A stretch of 64,000 nucleotides of DNA from Medicago truncatula (taxonomy: Eukaryota > Streptophyta > Magnoliopsida > Fabales > Fabaceae), in NCBI RefSeq assembly GCF_003473485.1, contig NC_053042.1, positions 7,959,501 through 8,023,500 of the forward strand, in the 5' to 3' direction. The notes under the pieces were generated by a model, which had not been told where the DNA came from, did not search any database, and saw nothing but the letters and a program-made list of their open reading frames with translations. Every line of letters begins with the position of its first letter. Within the stretch, counting starts at the first letter, position 1. The position numbers and the translations under genes are program-made. Of the stretch, positions 49,101-60,636 are shown piece by piece.

Positions 49101-52100
49101 AACATATTCATTGATAGAATCAGCAATTAAGCAAAAATCAACACTGGGACATCAATTTCAACATAATAACGCGGATCCTAAAATCAGCAATTTCCACACC
49201 AAATCAACATTTTAAAAACTAATTTTGATCCAGTATAAAATAGCATGCATCAAATTCACCCTAAAACCCCAATTTGAGCAGAGTTCAATTCTTTTCCCAT
49301 AAATCAACTTCCCTCTTTTTATTAGAATGTCCCAGAAAACCTATTTTAATTCTTTCTTTCCTTACCGACACGCTTTGGCGATATTATACAACTCTGTCAT
49401 CCTTTTTCATCAACAAAAGTGAAATTGGGTGTATTTTTTATTTTGTTTTTAAATAGAAAAAAAAATTACAATTTTACGGTAATAATGTCAACGATGGGAA
49501 GTTGTGAAACTGTTATAGAACATTCGGATTCAACAATTGCGTCCCTTCTTTCATAACACACGTGGGGTAGAATGGCGGTGGAAGATGTATGGGAAAAAAA
49601 TATAGTGGTGAGGGTCTATGATAAAAATGTGTTCTCTATTTGATTTGATCTAATGGCCTAAAAGTCTAAAACCTACTTGACCATGCGGGGAAGTTTATTA
49701 TTTCCCCATGCTAAATGGCACCTTTTTTTAAAGCCTGTGTATCAATTCAAAATTCTTATACATTTAAGGTAGAAATTTGCTCTTTTATATTCTTATTATT
49801 TTTTCTTTTCTCTGCACCACATACGGACATTAAAGATGTTAAAATGCTATATATATTCATGGTTTACATCATGCTCCAAAAGAATAGCTCAAATCTAACA
49901 GAAATAAATGTGTATGGTAAAACATCTTACCCAATTTTCAATGGATGCTTCATGAAATAAGCCTCACATATACTGGAAAAAAATAAAAAGTAATAACCAT
50001 AAGACATCGAGTGGATACTCATAATATATAAAAATGTATATATAAGATATTGTAACACAAAAAGTGGAACAAAGTGAAATCAAGGGTACATTTGTGTAGT
50101 TATTAATGAAAACAGAAAAGAAAAGAAAAAAATCAAACCAAAAAGCCCTCAAATTTGTTTAGAGATTGTTAGAGATGACTTTTTGCTTGCACTTCTTTTT
50201 GTAGAATAGTGCCAAAACCCAAAAGGCATGATAGCATGTAGAGATCACGCACTGAATATCAATTACCATTATCAAAGAAAAAACCAAATGCTCCAAAGAC
50301 AAATAAAATATTTATGTTTTCTTAAACCATATCATCTACATATTTGATTTTCAACGCACACCTCAGAGAGAAAAGAAATGTAAAGCTTTGGCAATATTTG
50401 AAAATAACAACAACGATAACATAAAAATAAAGGTCACCTTCGAGCAACAGGACGTCTTATAAGTACTTTTGGTGCATATTTCTTCTGTTTCTTAAGTCTA
50501 TATTTCTCCTGCACAGATATAGTGAGCTTCAGTTCATTCGCTAGATAAAGAGAGTAAACAATTTGGTCCATAAAAGATGCTACATCTTGTATTTGGATCC
50601 CTGAGGGTTTCTGTCTACACAAAGTCATCCCCAGAGTTGCCGCCTTGCTGAAGAGTTCACCCTTCGATTATTTGGTATCATCCGTGAGCCCTTGTAAAGA
50701 AGTTGAAGTAAAACATTAAATGCACACATCTAATGCCCTTATAAGTAATGTTTTACACTCGCTCACTATCACCAAATGCCGGAAGGGTGGACTTGTTAGC
50801 AAGTCCTGGAGCTCATTTGTATAGACAGAAGAGGATTAAAATAACACAAATAACATTTATCAGTAGCCAAATTACATCTTCACTCTAAATTACAAACTAC
50901 ATAATCTCTTTATACATTTAGATATATACCTGTGAGAATGAAGTTTTCTTATCAAATGTTGCGCTATTGGCAATGAGAGCTTCAATTATTTCATCACCCT
51001 TAGCACCTTGCCTGCATATATAGAATAGCATAATTTTCACTACTGAATCCCAAGCATACCAAGGAAATAATAACTAGACAGTTTGTTCCAGAAAAGGAAG
51101 ATGTGGATTGCAGAATTCACATTGACAACAATGGTAGTATGGTACTGAAGATATGTTTATTTATACGGCCCATCTATATCAAACATATAGAACCGAAGTA
51201 CACAAATCCAGAACACGTGAAACTTTATCATTCTTTTTCATTGAATCTCAAGAGACAACATTAACATTGAAAATCCAAACAAAATAAGATGTCCTCACCT
51301 TCGCATGTCTTCTATATCTTCACCAGTGAGGCTTTGCGCAGTATTATTGTCGATCAACGACCGGTTGTCCCTCAACTCACCGGTGAGTGGACCATCTTTT
51401 GACTCGGCTTGGAATCGACCATCTTTTATGTCTTCAGTGTTATTAATATTACCTATATGGCAGATCGAGATGTACCATGCTGGTTAGAATGAGAGTAAAA
51501 GCGAAGAGTGCAGGTGAAGTACAAAGAAGCCATAACAAAGCTATTATAAAAACAAGCTACTGGGATTGGACTAGTTGCTTTGCCAAGGGGTTATGATAGT
51601 TCGTTGACGCAATTTATTACAACAAACAAAAAATACCGTTAAGAACTAATAAATGGAAAATTGAAAACAAAACACTTGCTGCAAAACAGTTGTATTTCAG
51701 TTAAAAACGAATTTAGTGTAAATGAAGCAAAAGGAAAGCATATATTATAGACTGAACAAATAAAAGTAAATTTAATAGTAATAATATTTAAACAGAAAAA
51801 AACAAGCAAATAAATAACTATGACCCTGTTTGAATAAATAACTTATTTGCAGTTTACAGCACAAACGATCATTATGATAAGCGCTAACATATAACCTATT
51901 CATATTATATTTGAAAACAAATAAGCACGTAACATTTATGCTCAAATAAGCACTTAAACATTGAAAATTCAAATAAGCTTGAATGTCGATAGATAAATAA
52001 GTCAATCCAAACGAACTGTATGCAGTAATTAACGATACTTCAGATTGAACTTGAAGACAGATTTCGACAAATTTAATTACATACAAACAATTATATTCTA

Positions 52101-52699
52101 ATTTTCATAAGCTATTTCGGAGAACTTATGAAAATAAGTTGAAAATAGCTTCGGAACAATGTCATAAGCTGTTTTCATAAATTCTTCCAAACAGTCTCAC
52201 AAAACTCACGTTAGCAGATAAACTCAAATAAACCAATCCAAACAGACTGTATGTAATAACAATATTTCACCTCAAAGGCATATTTGGACCAATTTAATTA
52301 CAAACAATCAATTCTATACTATTTGTGTCAGTGTTGTATCAGGTATCATACCTTTAGGTTGAAAGGGAGATAGAAAAGGAGCGCCATCGGAAGAAGTGTC
52401 AAGTTGAAAAACAGTACCGAATGGACAACCGATCAGTGGCTGCAGTGAGCAATTCTTATTTCCAATCTTCAATTTCCTGAAAAGTTAGTTATTATTATAA
52501 TTCAATATTAACATTCATAAATTGATTGCAAATATATTATATTAAATTAAGTAAAGAAGAAGAAAATTAAGGATGAAAAAGAAACTGACGCTGCAGGAGA
52601 AAGACGAGCAAAAACAAGACGATCACCATCGTTGATATCAAGCAAGACGCTGCAACCTTCCCATGTCACTCTTTTCTTATTGTTTTCACTTGAACACAT
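46150..52699 (-). CDS. TRM6: TRM6: non-catalytic subunit of tRNA (m1A58) methyltransferase
   Basis: Thirteen exons on the minus strand: 52699-52590, 52476-52352, 51452-51299, 51011-50930, 50508-50438, 49972-49931, 48559-48435, 48189-48099, 47575-47479, 47400-47204, 47113-47008, 46514-46428, 46236-46150. They sum to 458 codons with stop (457 residues) in consistent phase. TRM6 (yeast Gcd10) pairs with catalytic TRM61 in the nucleus to methylate A58 of tRNAs, including initiator tRNA. Recognisable parts: GCSVLLDINDGDRLVFARLS, KLKIGNKNCSLQPLIGCPFG, AQSLTGEDIEDMRRQGAKGD, KYRLKKQKKYAPKVLIRRPV, the Rossmann-like segment LVVDMVGGLLTGAVAERLGG, LIIAAPDLDTWTLIKDLLPL and HPCMQMSAFGGYILSGTKI. Exon 6 is only 42 bp and encodes SICEAYFMKHPLKIG. 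Intron 6 carries a 901-bp Mutator-like MITE, intron 2 another MITE. Database names may call it eIF3 gamma, an old mislabel. Confidence 0.94.
48822..49722. mobile_element. Mutator-like MITE, 901 bp, with about 115-bp inverted ends
   Basis: Left end GGTGTTATTTAGCATGGGAA and right end in reverse GGTGCCATTTAGCATGGGGA align over about 115 bp (to about 48936 and from about 49606) with few gaps. A perfect 9-bp target duplication TTTTTTTAA lies at 48813-48821 and 49723-49731; 9 bp is typical of Mutator. No transposase frame. It fills most of TRM6 intron 6. Confidence 0.92.
49053..49105 (-). mobile_element. Micro-insertion, 19 bp between 17-bp direct repeats, nested in the MITE
   Basis: ACAAATTCGTTAAACAT occurs at 49053-49069 and 49089-49105 and flanks T13 plus GACAGG (reverse: CCTGTC then A13). 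It must postdate the surrounding Mutator-like MITE. Confidence 0.8.
51822..52250. mobile_element. MITE-like element(s) in TRM6 intron 2
   Basis: CCTGTTTGAATAAATAACTT at the left and, in reverse, CAGTCTGTTTGGATTGGTTT at the right, with repeated AATAAG and CAATCCAAAC words. Similar to the element at 38196. A second inner end at about 52000-52015 suggests a partial duplication or two nested copies. Confidence 0.55.
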
Positions 52700-53385
52700 T
52701 TTTCTCGATCCTGAATTCAATATTATTTTCTCAATATAATAAGATGATAGATAGAGATTGCAGTGAGTGACCACTGAGAGATTCAAAATTGAAAAACAAT
52801 GATGATGAAATCAAATCAGCATACACTACTACACTTTCTTAACCGCCGCCAGTTATATTTGCTCATAGATTCTGATGAGACCATAAACCCTCAAGGCTCA
52901 AACTAGGGTACAATTTTAATTTATTTTTTTTACCCACACCCCAAAAATCTCAGTTACACCCAAAATTAACTATTTTTTTTTCTCTTCATAATACCGAACT
53001 CAGAATCGAATATAATTAAATTGAACATTGAACATAATTGAACCCAAAGGAAAAATCAAACATAATCGAATCTAGTCAGAAAAACACAGCTTTCTTACTC
53101 GAATTGAAAGAGGTGCGCTGGAAGAAACAAAACAGTAGATGGAGGTGATGAATGCGCGGTATGACTTGAATGTCTGCAGGGTTTCGATCAGTGTGACAAA
53201 CGTGGAGTAAATAGACAAAAATTGGTAAGTTTCGTCAATTACCTCCTCCGCAACTTTTTGATTGAGGATAAATTGATTAACGTTATGAATAGTAATTAGA
53301 GTTTTGTTAATGTCATTGGTAATTACCTAATTACTCGACAAAGATTTATCGGGTGTAACTAGAAATAGTCTTTAAAATATTTTAT
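52700..53385. other. TRM6 upstream region
   Basis: Presumed TRM6 promoter and 5'UTR. No other gene was seen. Confidence 0.45.
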
Positions 53386-54542
53386 AAAATATTTTGAGTA
53401 TTGTTGTGGACACATTTGATTTGGCTGAAAAACATGAGTAAATTACTCAAATTTTCCTCGGCAGTTAACTGCCAAAATTTAAAAGAATCGGCTGCAGTTA
53501 ACTGCCGAGGAATTTCAAAATTAAATAAGGAAATACACCTAAATTTTCCTTAATTAAATTTAATTCTGTAATCCTTTTAAAGAATTAAACATAATTATTT
53601 TTATGATTTCATTCATATGATTTTGTTGCCATAAATGAAAAAATATGAGAGATGAATAATATCTGCAATCGGTAGTTAATGGACTTAAAATGATGATTCA
53701 ATAAAAAAAATGCAACAACAACAACGTTACAAATGATAGAATAATTATATTTGTAATTATTAGTAATTAATTTCATTGATGTATGTCATTATTTATATGT
53801 TTGGCTAACATATTATTCCTTTATACTAATATTTCAGATATTATTACTTTAATTAACATGAAAAACACACATCAAAAAATAAAAATGTTTCCATCGGTAA
53901 TTAATGAACCTAAAATGATGATTCAATAAAAAAAATGCAACAATAAAAAACATTATAAATAAAAAGAGCATTTAAGTCCTCAATAAACATTTCAATAAGT
54001 GTAAAAATTAAGCATTTGAATATTGTTTTGCAAATTATTTAAATAAAAAAAAATCTTTGTGCACAATTATTTTAATGTAGAAAATATAACAACATATTAT
54101 ACCTTAAAAAAAATCGTTGTGCACAATTATTTTAACGATTTATTATTATTATTTTTATTTAAGTAATGTGCAAAACAATATTCAAATGCTTAATTTTTAC
54201 ACTGATTTAAATGCTATTCTTATTAAGATATATACGCATAAGTATAATACTGCAATTGTTTGAAACGTACCAAAATAATGATTGAAACATTCAAAATCAA
54301 TAAATATTATTAATGACAATTTATGGTTTTTGTCAAAAAAAAAAAAAAAACGTTTGAGGTTTCCTCGGCAGTTAACTGCCGAAGTTTTCAGTTTTCCTCT
54401 GTAGTTTACTGCCAAAGTTTTCCTCGATAGTTAATTACAGCCGATTCCATAATTCGGCAGTTAACTACCGAGAGAAATTTGGATAAATTACTAGTGTTTC
54501 TCAGCCAATGGCAATGTGTCAACAACAATTCTCAGATATTTT
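53386..54542. mobile_element. Inverted-repeat element with CCTCGGCAGTTAACTGCCGAGG palindromes
   Basis: Left AAAATATTTTGAGTATTGTT and right in reverse AAAATATCTGAGAATTGTTG begin arms of about 90-160 bp that share TTGGCTGA, AAATTACT and the palindrome consensus. The palindrome, or variants of it, appears twice in the left arm (53456-53473, 53491-53510) and four times in the right (54363-54382, about 54396, 54423 and 54454). The interior has a direct repeat (about 53660-53730 and 53885-53955) and an inverted pair (53993-54050 and 54160-54225). No coding capacity; target duplication not certain. Confidence 0.75.
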
Positions 54543-54641
54543 CCTTTAGTTTATTTATAAGAAATTGGAATTCGAAATGGAACTCTTTGCCTAACACAAT
54601 GTCATTGTCAACTTACTTAAACTCACGGACGCATTTTTTTT

Positions 54642-56167
54642 TAGCAAATAGTCACTAGTCCCTGATTTTGCAACTCGCTGTCACATAGGTCCCTGACTCA
54701 AAATTAAATACAAATAAGTCCTTGACTCTGCACTTTCGTTATCAATTTAGTCCCTAACGTTAAAAAAATATGTTAAGTGATAATATGGCGCATATGAGGT
54801 GTCACATAGACCAAAGTGAAAGTAGAAAATTATCACTTTGGTCCCTGGACCAAAAATCAATATCCCCAAATTGAATATCAAATCCCTAAATCTTAAATCC
54901 TTAAATGCATGTCATCTAATTATCTTTTTTATTCAAAATCAATCTTCCATTAAACACCAACCTATTGTTAGTTTTTTAGGTCTCTGAATGTGCATACTTA
55001 CTATCAGTTAGGTCCCTGACAGTAAACATGAAATTTCACTAAAGTCCATGGCTATTAGGGACCTTTTTGGCTTGAAAGCTGATCTTGAGGCAATGATATG
55101 TTGGGCTAAGGTTTGGAGTTTTATAGTAGTGCCATAGTGTTGTGGTTCGGTTACCTCTTTCTCCCTTTAGTATAAAATGGCATCAGGATTACATATATAG
55201 AGAAATTAATTATGAATGGTGTGTTTAATTATAATCCCTGTAAGTATTTTAAATTCATAGCTTGATTTTTTATGTGTCTTTCAACAACAATATCCAATTT
55301 TTGGTGGAGAGATTTGAATAAGTAATGCATAAATTCACTTACTAAAATATACAGGCTTGAAGTTGCATGTTGTGATTATTATTACCATAGTTTAAGACAT
55401 TGTGCATAGACAATGACATTCAGATTTGTGCAAGAAGGTGATTTGTACAAGAATGTGTTGATTCAATAATATCAAATATCATATTCATGCTATTAAATTA
55501 CATGAAAGAACTTATGCTTTAGTTGCTTTAACTTCTCATGCATGAAAGAAAAAATTAAAGTGAAAAATTTGATAATAAACTTGAAAACATAAACAACTTA
55601 TGTTAGATGTAGCACTAATACCTACTGAGTAGAACACATTTTGAGTTAGAAATTTTGTTAAAAGAAATTCAATAGAAATGAATTATCATTTGAAAATATC
55701 TTGAGCTCTTGATTATTGTATGCTCAGACTTACGGGGTAAAGATATGAATTATCATGTGAATATAACAATAATCAAGAGTAATAGATGCTAATGGATTTC
55801 CTAATTCATTGTCAGGGACCTAACTGATAGTAAGTATGCACAGTCAGAGACCTAACAATAAGTTGTGTTTAATGGAAGATTAATTTTGAACAAAAGAGAG
55901 AATTATATGACATTTAGGGATTTGAGATTTAAGAATTTGGGAATATTGATTTTTGGTTTAGGGACCAAAGTGACCATTTTCTACTTTCACTTTGATCCTT
56001 GTGACACCTCATATGTGCCACATCATCACTTAGCATATTTTTTTAACGTCAGGGACTAAAGTGATAACGGAAGTGCATAGTCAGAGACTTATTTGTATTT
56101 AATCCTGAGTCAGGAACCTATGTGACAGCGAGGTGCAGAGTCAGGGACCAAAATGATTATTTGCTCA
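54642..56167. mobile_element. Fold-back Mutator-like element with about 380-bp inverted arms
   Basis: Left arm 54642-55032 and right arm about 55808-56167 are inverted copies rich in GGTCCCTGACT and reading AGCAAATA at the outer ends. Flanks ATTTTTTTT at 54633-54641 and 56168-56176 fit a 9-bp target duplication, though low complexity weakens this. The 775-bp centre is AT-rich without a transposase frame. The 64-codon frame at 55865 is within the right arm and is chance. Confidence 0.82.
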
Positions 56168-57101
56168 ATTTTTTTTTGTAATATAAAAGTTTAGACGAAT
56201 AGGATTGCATGAGAGTTAAACTTACGCATTTGTTAAATATGAGCTCAACTCGTTATCAATTGAACTAACATTCATTAAAAGAGTTTTATTCCTTAATGTC
56301 TATAATATAAAATTTGATGATGCTTGTATGACAAAGAGATTAGTGCTAGTTTACACATGAATTTATGATCTCCATCTTCATCAAAACTTGTCCCACCTTT
56401 TTAGGTGTTTGTTTCATGTCTAAGAATTCCATCCCTAAGAAGCAGATTTCCTATTGTAACAGCAGGGTGCTTTAAAGCATCTACATTGTCCGATTAGAAT
56501 TGTACGGTCATGATCATTTTTACAGTTTTTAATTTTGACCGTTCGATCTAACGAACGACTGAGATTAAAAATTACGTGCATTTGCTACAACATCAAATGG
56601 TGTTTTTGTATTTAAAATCTGGATGAGTAAAAGTGACTTTTTTGTTGTTTGAATTCTAGAATCTAAATGTGTAAAAAAAAAAACATTTTCGTCACAAGAG
56701 GGGTTTGAAATAGATAGAGTTCGGGTTCTAAAATGTGAAAGTGTAAGATTTTTTTAACTGTTTAGATTCTAGAATACAAACGTGTAAAAATCCCCGAAAC
56801 AACAATTAACAACGATTCAACTCTGACTAAATTGAACTTGGCAAAAAATTTTCTTTTCTAAATGATTGAGAAAGACACTTCAAAATTTAAAATACAAAAT
56901 CAAAGTGCATTATTACGAATTTCACAAGGAGCGTCAGATGTATTTGAGGGAAAAGAATTTCTGAAAGGTTTTTTTTTTTTAACGTTAAATTTCTCAAGAG
57001 ATAGAAACTAGTCATATTTAAGCCCACTTCTTATTAATCGGCGTGGACCGTTTTTCTTTAGGTACAACAGTGGAGGCCTTTTTATTTTTATTTTTATATA
57101 A

Positions 57102-57187
57102 ATTGGGCAAGCGCAACACAACAACACAACAACAACAATAATATATTGGGCAAGCGCAACACAACAACAAGACGCAAAAAGCACAAC
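57102..57187. repeat. 43-bp direct duplication with (ACA/AAC)n
   Basis: ATTGGGCAAGCGCAACACAA recurs 43 bp downstream, separated by an AAC-rich microsatellite. Slippage-type duplication. Confidence 0.75.
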
Positions 57188-57325
57188 TTTGCACAATAGA
57201 GTTTTGCTCAAGAAAGAAAGAGTGGGAAAACTAGAGAGTTTTATATAGTGTTTATTTATGAAAGAAAATTGTAGCAATATTCCTTAAGAATGAAGTTCTA
57301 GTATTTCAATTATGGTTATTCATTA

Positions 57326-57544
57326 ACCCATTTGGGGTCGACCTAGTGGTTGGCTTGAGATCTTGAAGTTTGCTCCTCCAGAGGTCTCAAGTTCGATTCC
57401 CTCTGGTGCCAATTTCGGTGGGCTAAGTCTATACAGAGCTTGCTCTCGCTTTAAATGGGGCCCCGCAAGTGGGTGGTGAGATTGGTCCCCTCAGATTATT
57501 GGATCGGATACCGAGTTTTAAAAGAAATAACCAAATAATAATGT
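57326..57544 (+). mobile_element. SINE-like element, about 219 bp
   Basis: Contains TCGACCTAGTGGTTGGCTTG (A-box region), GTCTCAAGTTCGATTCCCTC (B box) and a legume-SINE-like body (TGGTGCCAATTTCGGTGGGC). A 10-bp direct repeat TTATTCATTA lies at 57316-57325 and 57545-57554. The tail is TTTTAAAAGAAATAA-like rather than pure poly(A). Confidence 0.75.
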
Positions 57545-57554
57545 TTATTCATTA

Positions 57555-60500
57555 CACACGTTGAAAAGGTTTTTCCCACCAAAAGATTTCTTGATAAGTT
57601 GATATTATTCCCGTCCATTTTTTATGTTTTCACTAATGCCTATATTGAGTTTCACAAATGGGAGAAACTATCGATTCATTTCTCAACAAAATAGAGATCG
57701 TAGATAGTGTTAGGAATCTTGATTTTTTTTAGGAATGTGTTGGGAAACTTGATAGAGGGCTTGGAAGAGATTAAATGATTAAACTGAAAATATTTTGTAT
57801 TGATTGAATAAAAAAGATGATTACATCAAATAATACAACGAGACTTTTATGATCACTACAATACAACAAAACTCCTGATTAGTGTAAATAATGTATAATT
57901 AAAAAAATTCTTGTACGTCAAATATATAGTTTAATAGGTGAGCAAACGGATGATATCCTAGTGTTGTAGTTGTTAAACTAATTTTTAATTATATGTTATG
58001 TAATGACTAATGAAAAGAAATGGATTGCATAATTTGTTAATGTAAAAGTAGCTTATTGTATGGTTGGCCAAATCCATATTGTCTGATTTAATATAACGAC
58101 TCTCATACTTGATTCCATATGTTGTTTGGTTTCCCTTCACTAATTATTATTTTAATTGATTTCTCAACCTTTTATGCTTTGTAAGTTGAATCTTAAGATA
58201 TTATTGATGGGATATGATATGGCATTTGAGAAGAAGAACATGCATTTGCATGCTATTTCAAGCTTGTACTTGTATACTACTTGCTAGTCAAATATCACCT
58301 TCAAGACATAAACGGTGTAATAGTTGGAAGGCACAAATTGCCATATGGATGCTTATTCTTTCATGATATGATGCCTTCTTGTCTTTGCTTATATGATTTT
58401 AGCAGCTTGTTTTACGAATCTTGGCCCCGTTAGATAGTGATATTGTTTTGCAACTTGTAAAATTAAATTAATATTAGAAAATATATTGGACTGGTCTCAG
58501 TTTTAATAGAAAGAAAAAAACTTCAAATTTTATGTTGTTTAATAGGAAAATTAACAAGAGATTAAAATAACACTAGAATAAATACACATGATTTCTTGTT
58601 ATAGTACAAATTGACGTGACAACACATCATTTAACGTATGCATGTAAATTAAATAAACTCAATTGTAATCGCCTCGGCCTCATGTGAAAATACCTAGTCA
58701 AAATTAATGTAGATAGTATAAATCAACAAGTCATATATTTTTTTATTATTTGCTTAATGTGTAGCAACCGCTTCCTAGAAATTAACACATCCGATTCTAG
58801 TGCCTTTGTCTGCGCTTTTGTTCATCTAGATATACTCTAATATATTGTGCAGGTTTCACATTTGTCAAAGGTTTGTTTTTGAAGCAATTCTCATCGTAAT
58901 AATAAGATTGTCTGTCTCCATGTACTATGAATTTAGAGAATAGATATTGAAAATTAAAAGGCTTGGTCAGACATCTTAGTTAAATTATGGTAGTTATCCC
59001 AGGTTAATTAGCTTTTCTTCCCCGGCCCGTTTTTGAGGTAGAGTGACCAGCTCCTGCAAATTAATTAATAAAAAAATGTGTAGAAAACGTTAATCTCTAC
59101 AGTACTAATAAGATAGCACATGCATGGATTATCTTAGTGACATTGATTAATTTAAAATAAAAAAAAAGTACACGTATTATTGCATCATTCATGTCTTTGT
59201 GTAAACAAAACATAGCAGAAATATTAGTACACAGCTCATTAGTAAAATTAGCTTTGTAACTTCAAGATACAAGTTCAATTTCTGATTAATATCATTGTAA
59301 AATGACTATTAATGACACTTGAATTAATAAGAACACTTAAATAAATAAAAAATAATTCCTTCCCCAGTTTATGAAAGAGAGAGAAAAAACATATATTTAA
59401 AAATTTGGACATAACATCCTAACAAAAGATTGTCAAACCATCGACTCTAATACCATTGTTGATTCTTAAAAAAAACCCAAGAAATATCACATTTAATTAA
59501 GAGCAATCACGCAAGAAAGTTGAACATCACTTCTTGACACAAAACTTTAACTTTAATTTATTAAGTATACAATTTGTCTTGATGATACATTATTTAACGA
59601 GAGACTTCTAGCTCATACTTGAAATACCAACAAAAACCAAGTTATTAGAAACACAAATTAGTGTTTTTTCTGACTTTAAACAATGTCTCAACAGGTAGAC
59701 GATAAAATTGAACTGCTCAAATTAATCGGTCTTTATATAAGATATCGAGTTTTAAAAATAAATTATAAACACAAGTTAATTGTTTTGAGTTTTGACATAA
59801 TTCATAAATATTATTAATCGCGTCCATCATAATCCAAATTCCGAACAAGAAATGCAAAAAACAACTAAAAGAGAAGAATGATAAATACTCCATGAAGAAA
59901 TGGCGATGATAAAAGTATATGGATGTTGTGCAATGGCCTCATTTGTATGCATTTTTTCTCCTATCTTTGGCTGTCCTACAGTGAATTGTTGTCGTAGAAC
60001 AATAATGTTTTGCGTAGAAACTTCAGTTTTTTGGCTAAACTAAGCATGTGGTTGTAGTCTTGTAGATGTGTTTTTTTCATCCAATCAATAATGTATACTG
60101 TTGTCTAACATGGAAGTTAACTAAGATTCAACGAATAATTCTCATCTATGATTCCTTTTTTGCATAATTACAATGGTTCGCATTTAGACTTTTTTTAAGG
60201 TTTATATTATGTACATCCATAAAATAAATAAGCATAATTTTTTAGGAGGAAATAAGTGTAATTTTGTAAAGAAATAGTTAATGCATGATGTAAAACGAGT
60301 CTTATAAAAAAGGATATATAAAATTTGTAAGGCTTAGCACAAACGGTCAGTAAACCCATGTTGTTAGATTGTATATATTTCGTAATTTTGGATAATTTAT
60401 TTTGTATGTGTGAGTTTATACTTTATAGTGATATTTTCCACTTCAGTATATATATAAAAAAAATCAAATATAAAAATGCTTATATATTTACAAATATTTA

Positions 60501-60636
60501 CCGGTCCTTTAACTTTTCTTCATACGTCTTTATCATTTTTATAAGGTGTTTAATTTTTATGAACAAGCACAGAGACAAGTAGTTAATTGAAACATAGTAT
60601 CAATTTGATTTCTCAACAGTTCAACAACGTTTTGTC
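57555..60636. other. Gene-poor AT-rich stretch
   Basis: No gene, RNA or bounded repeat recognised. Around 58990-59060 the minus strand reads AGHSTSKTGRGRKAN then a stop, after an ATTTGCAG acceptor-like site; it could be a tiny terminal exon but has no supporting context. Confidence 0.45.

Noticed and set aside
58990-59060. Tiny minus-strand exon AGHSTSKTGRGRKAN
   Set aside because: Acceptor-like site and stop exist, but no upstream exon or family supports it.
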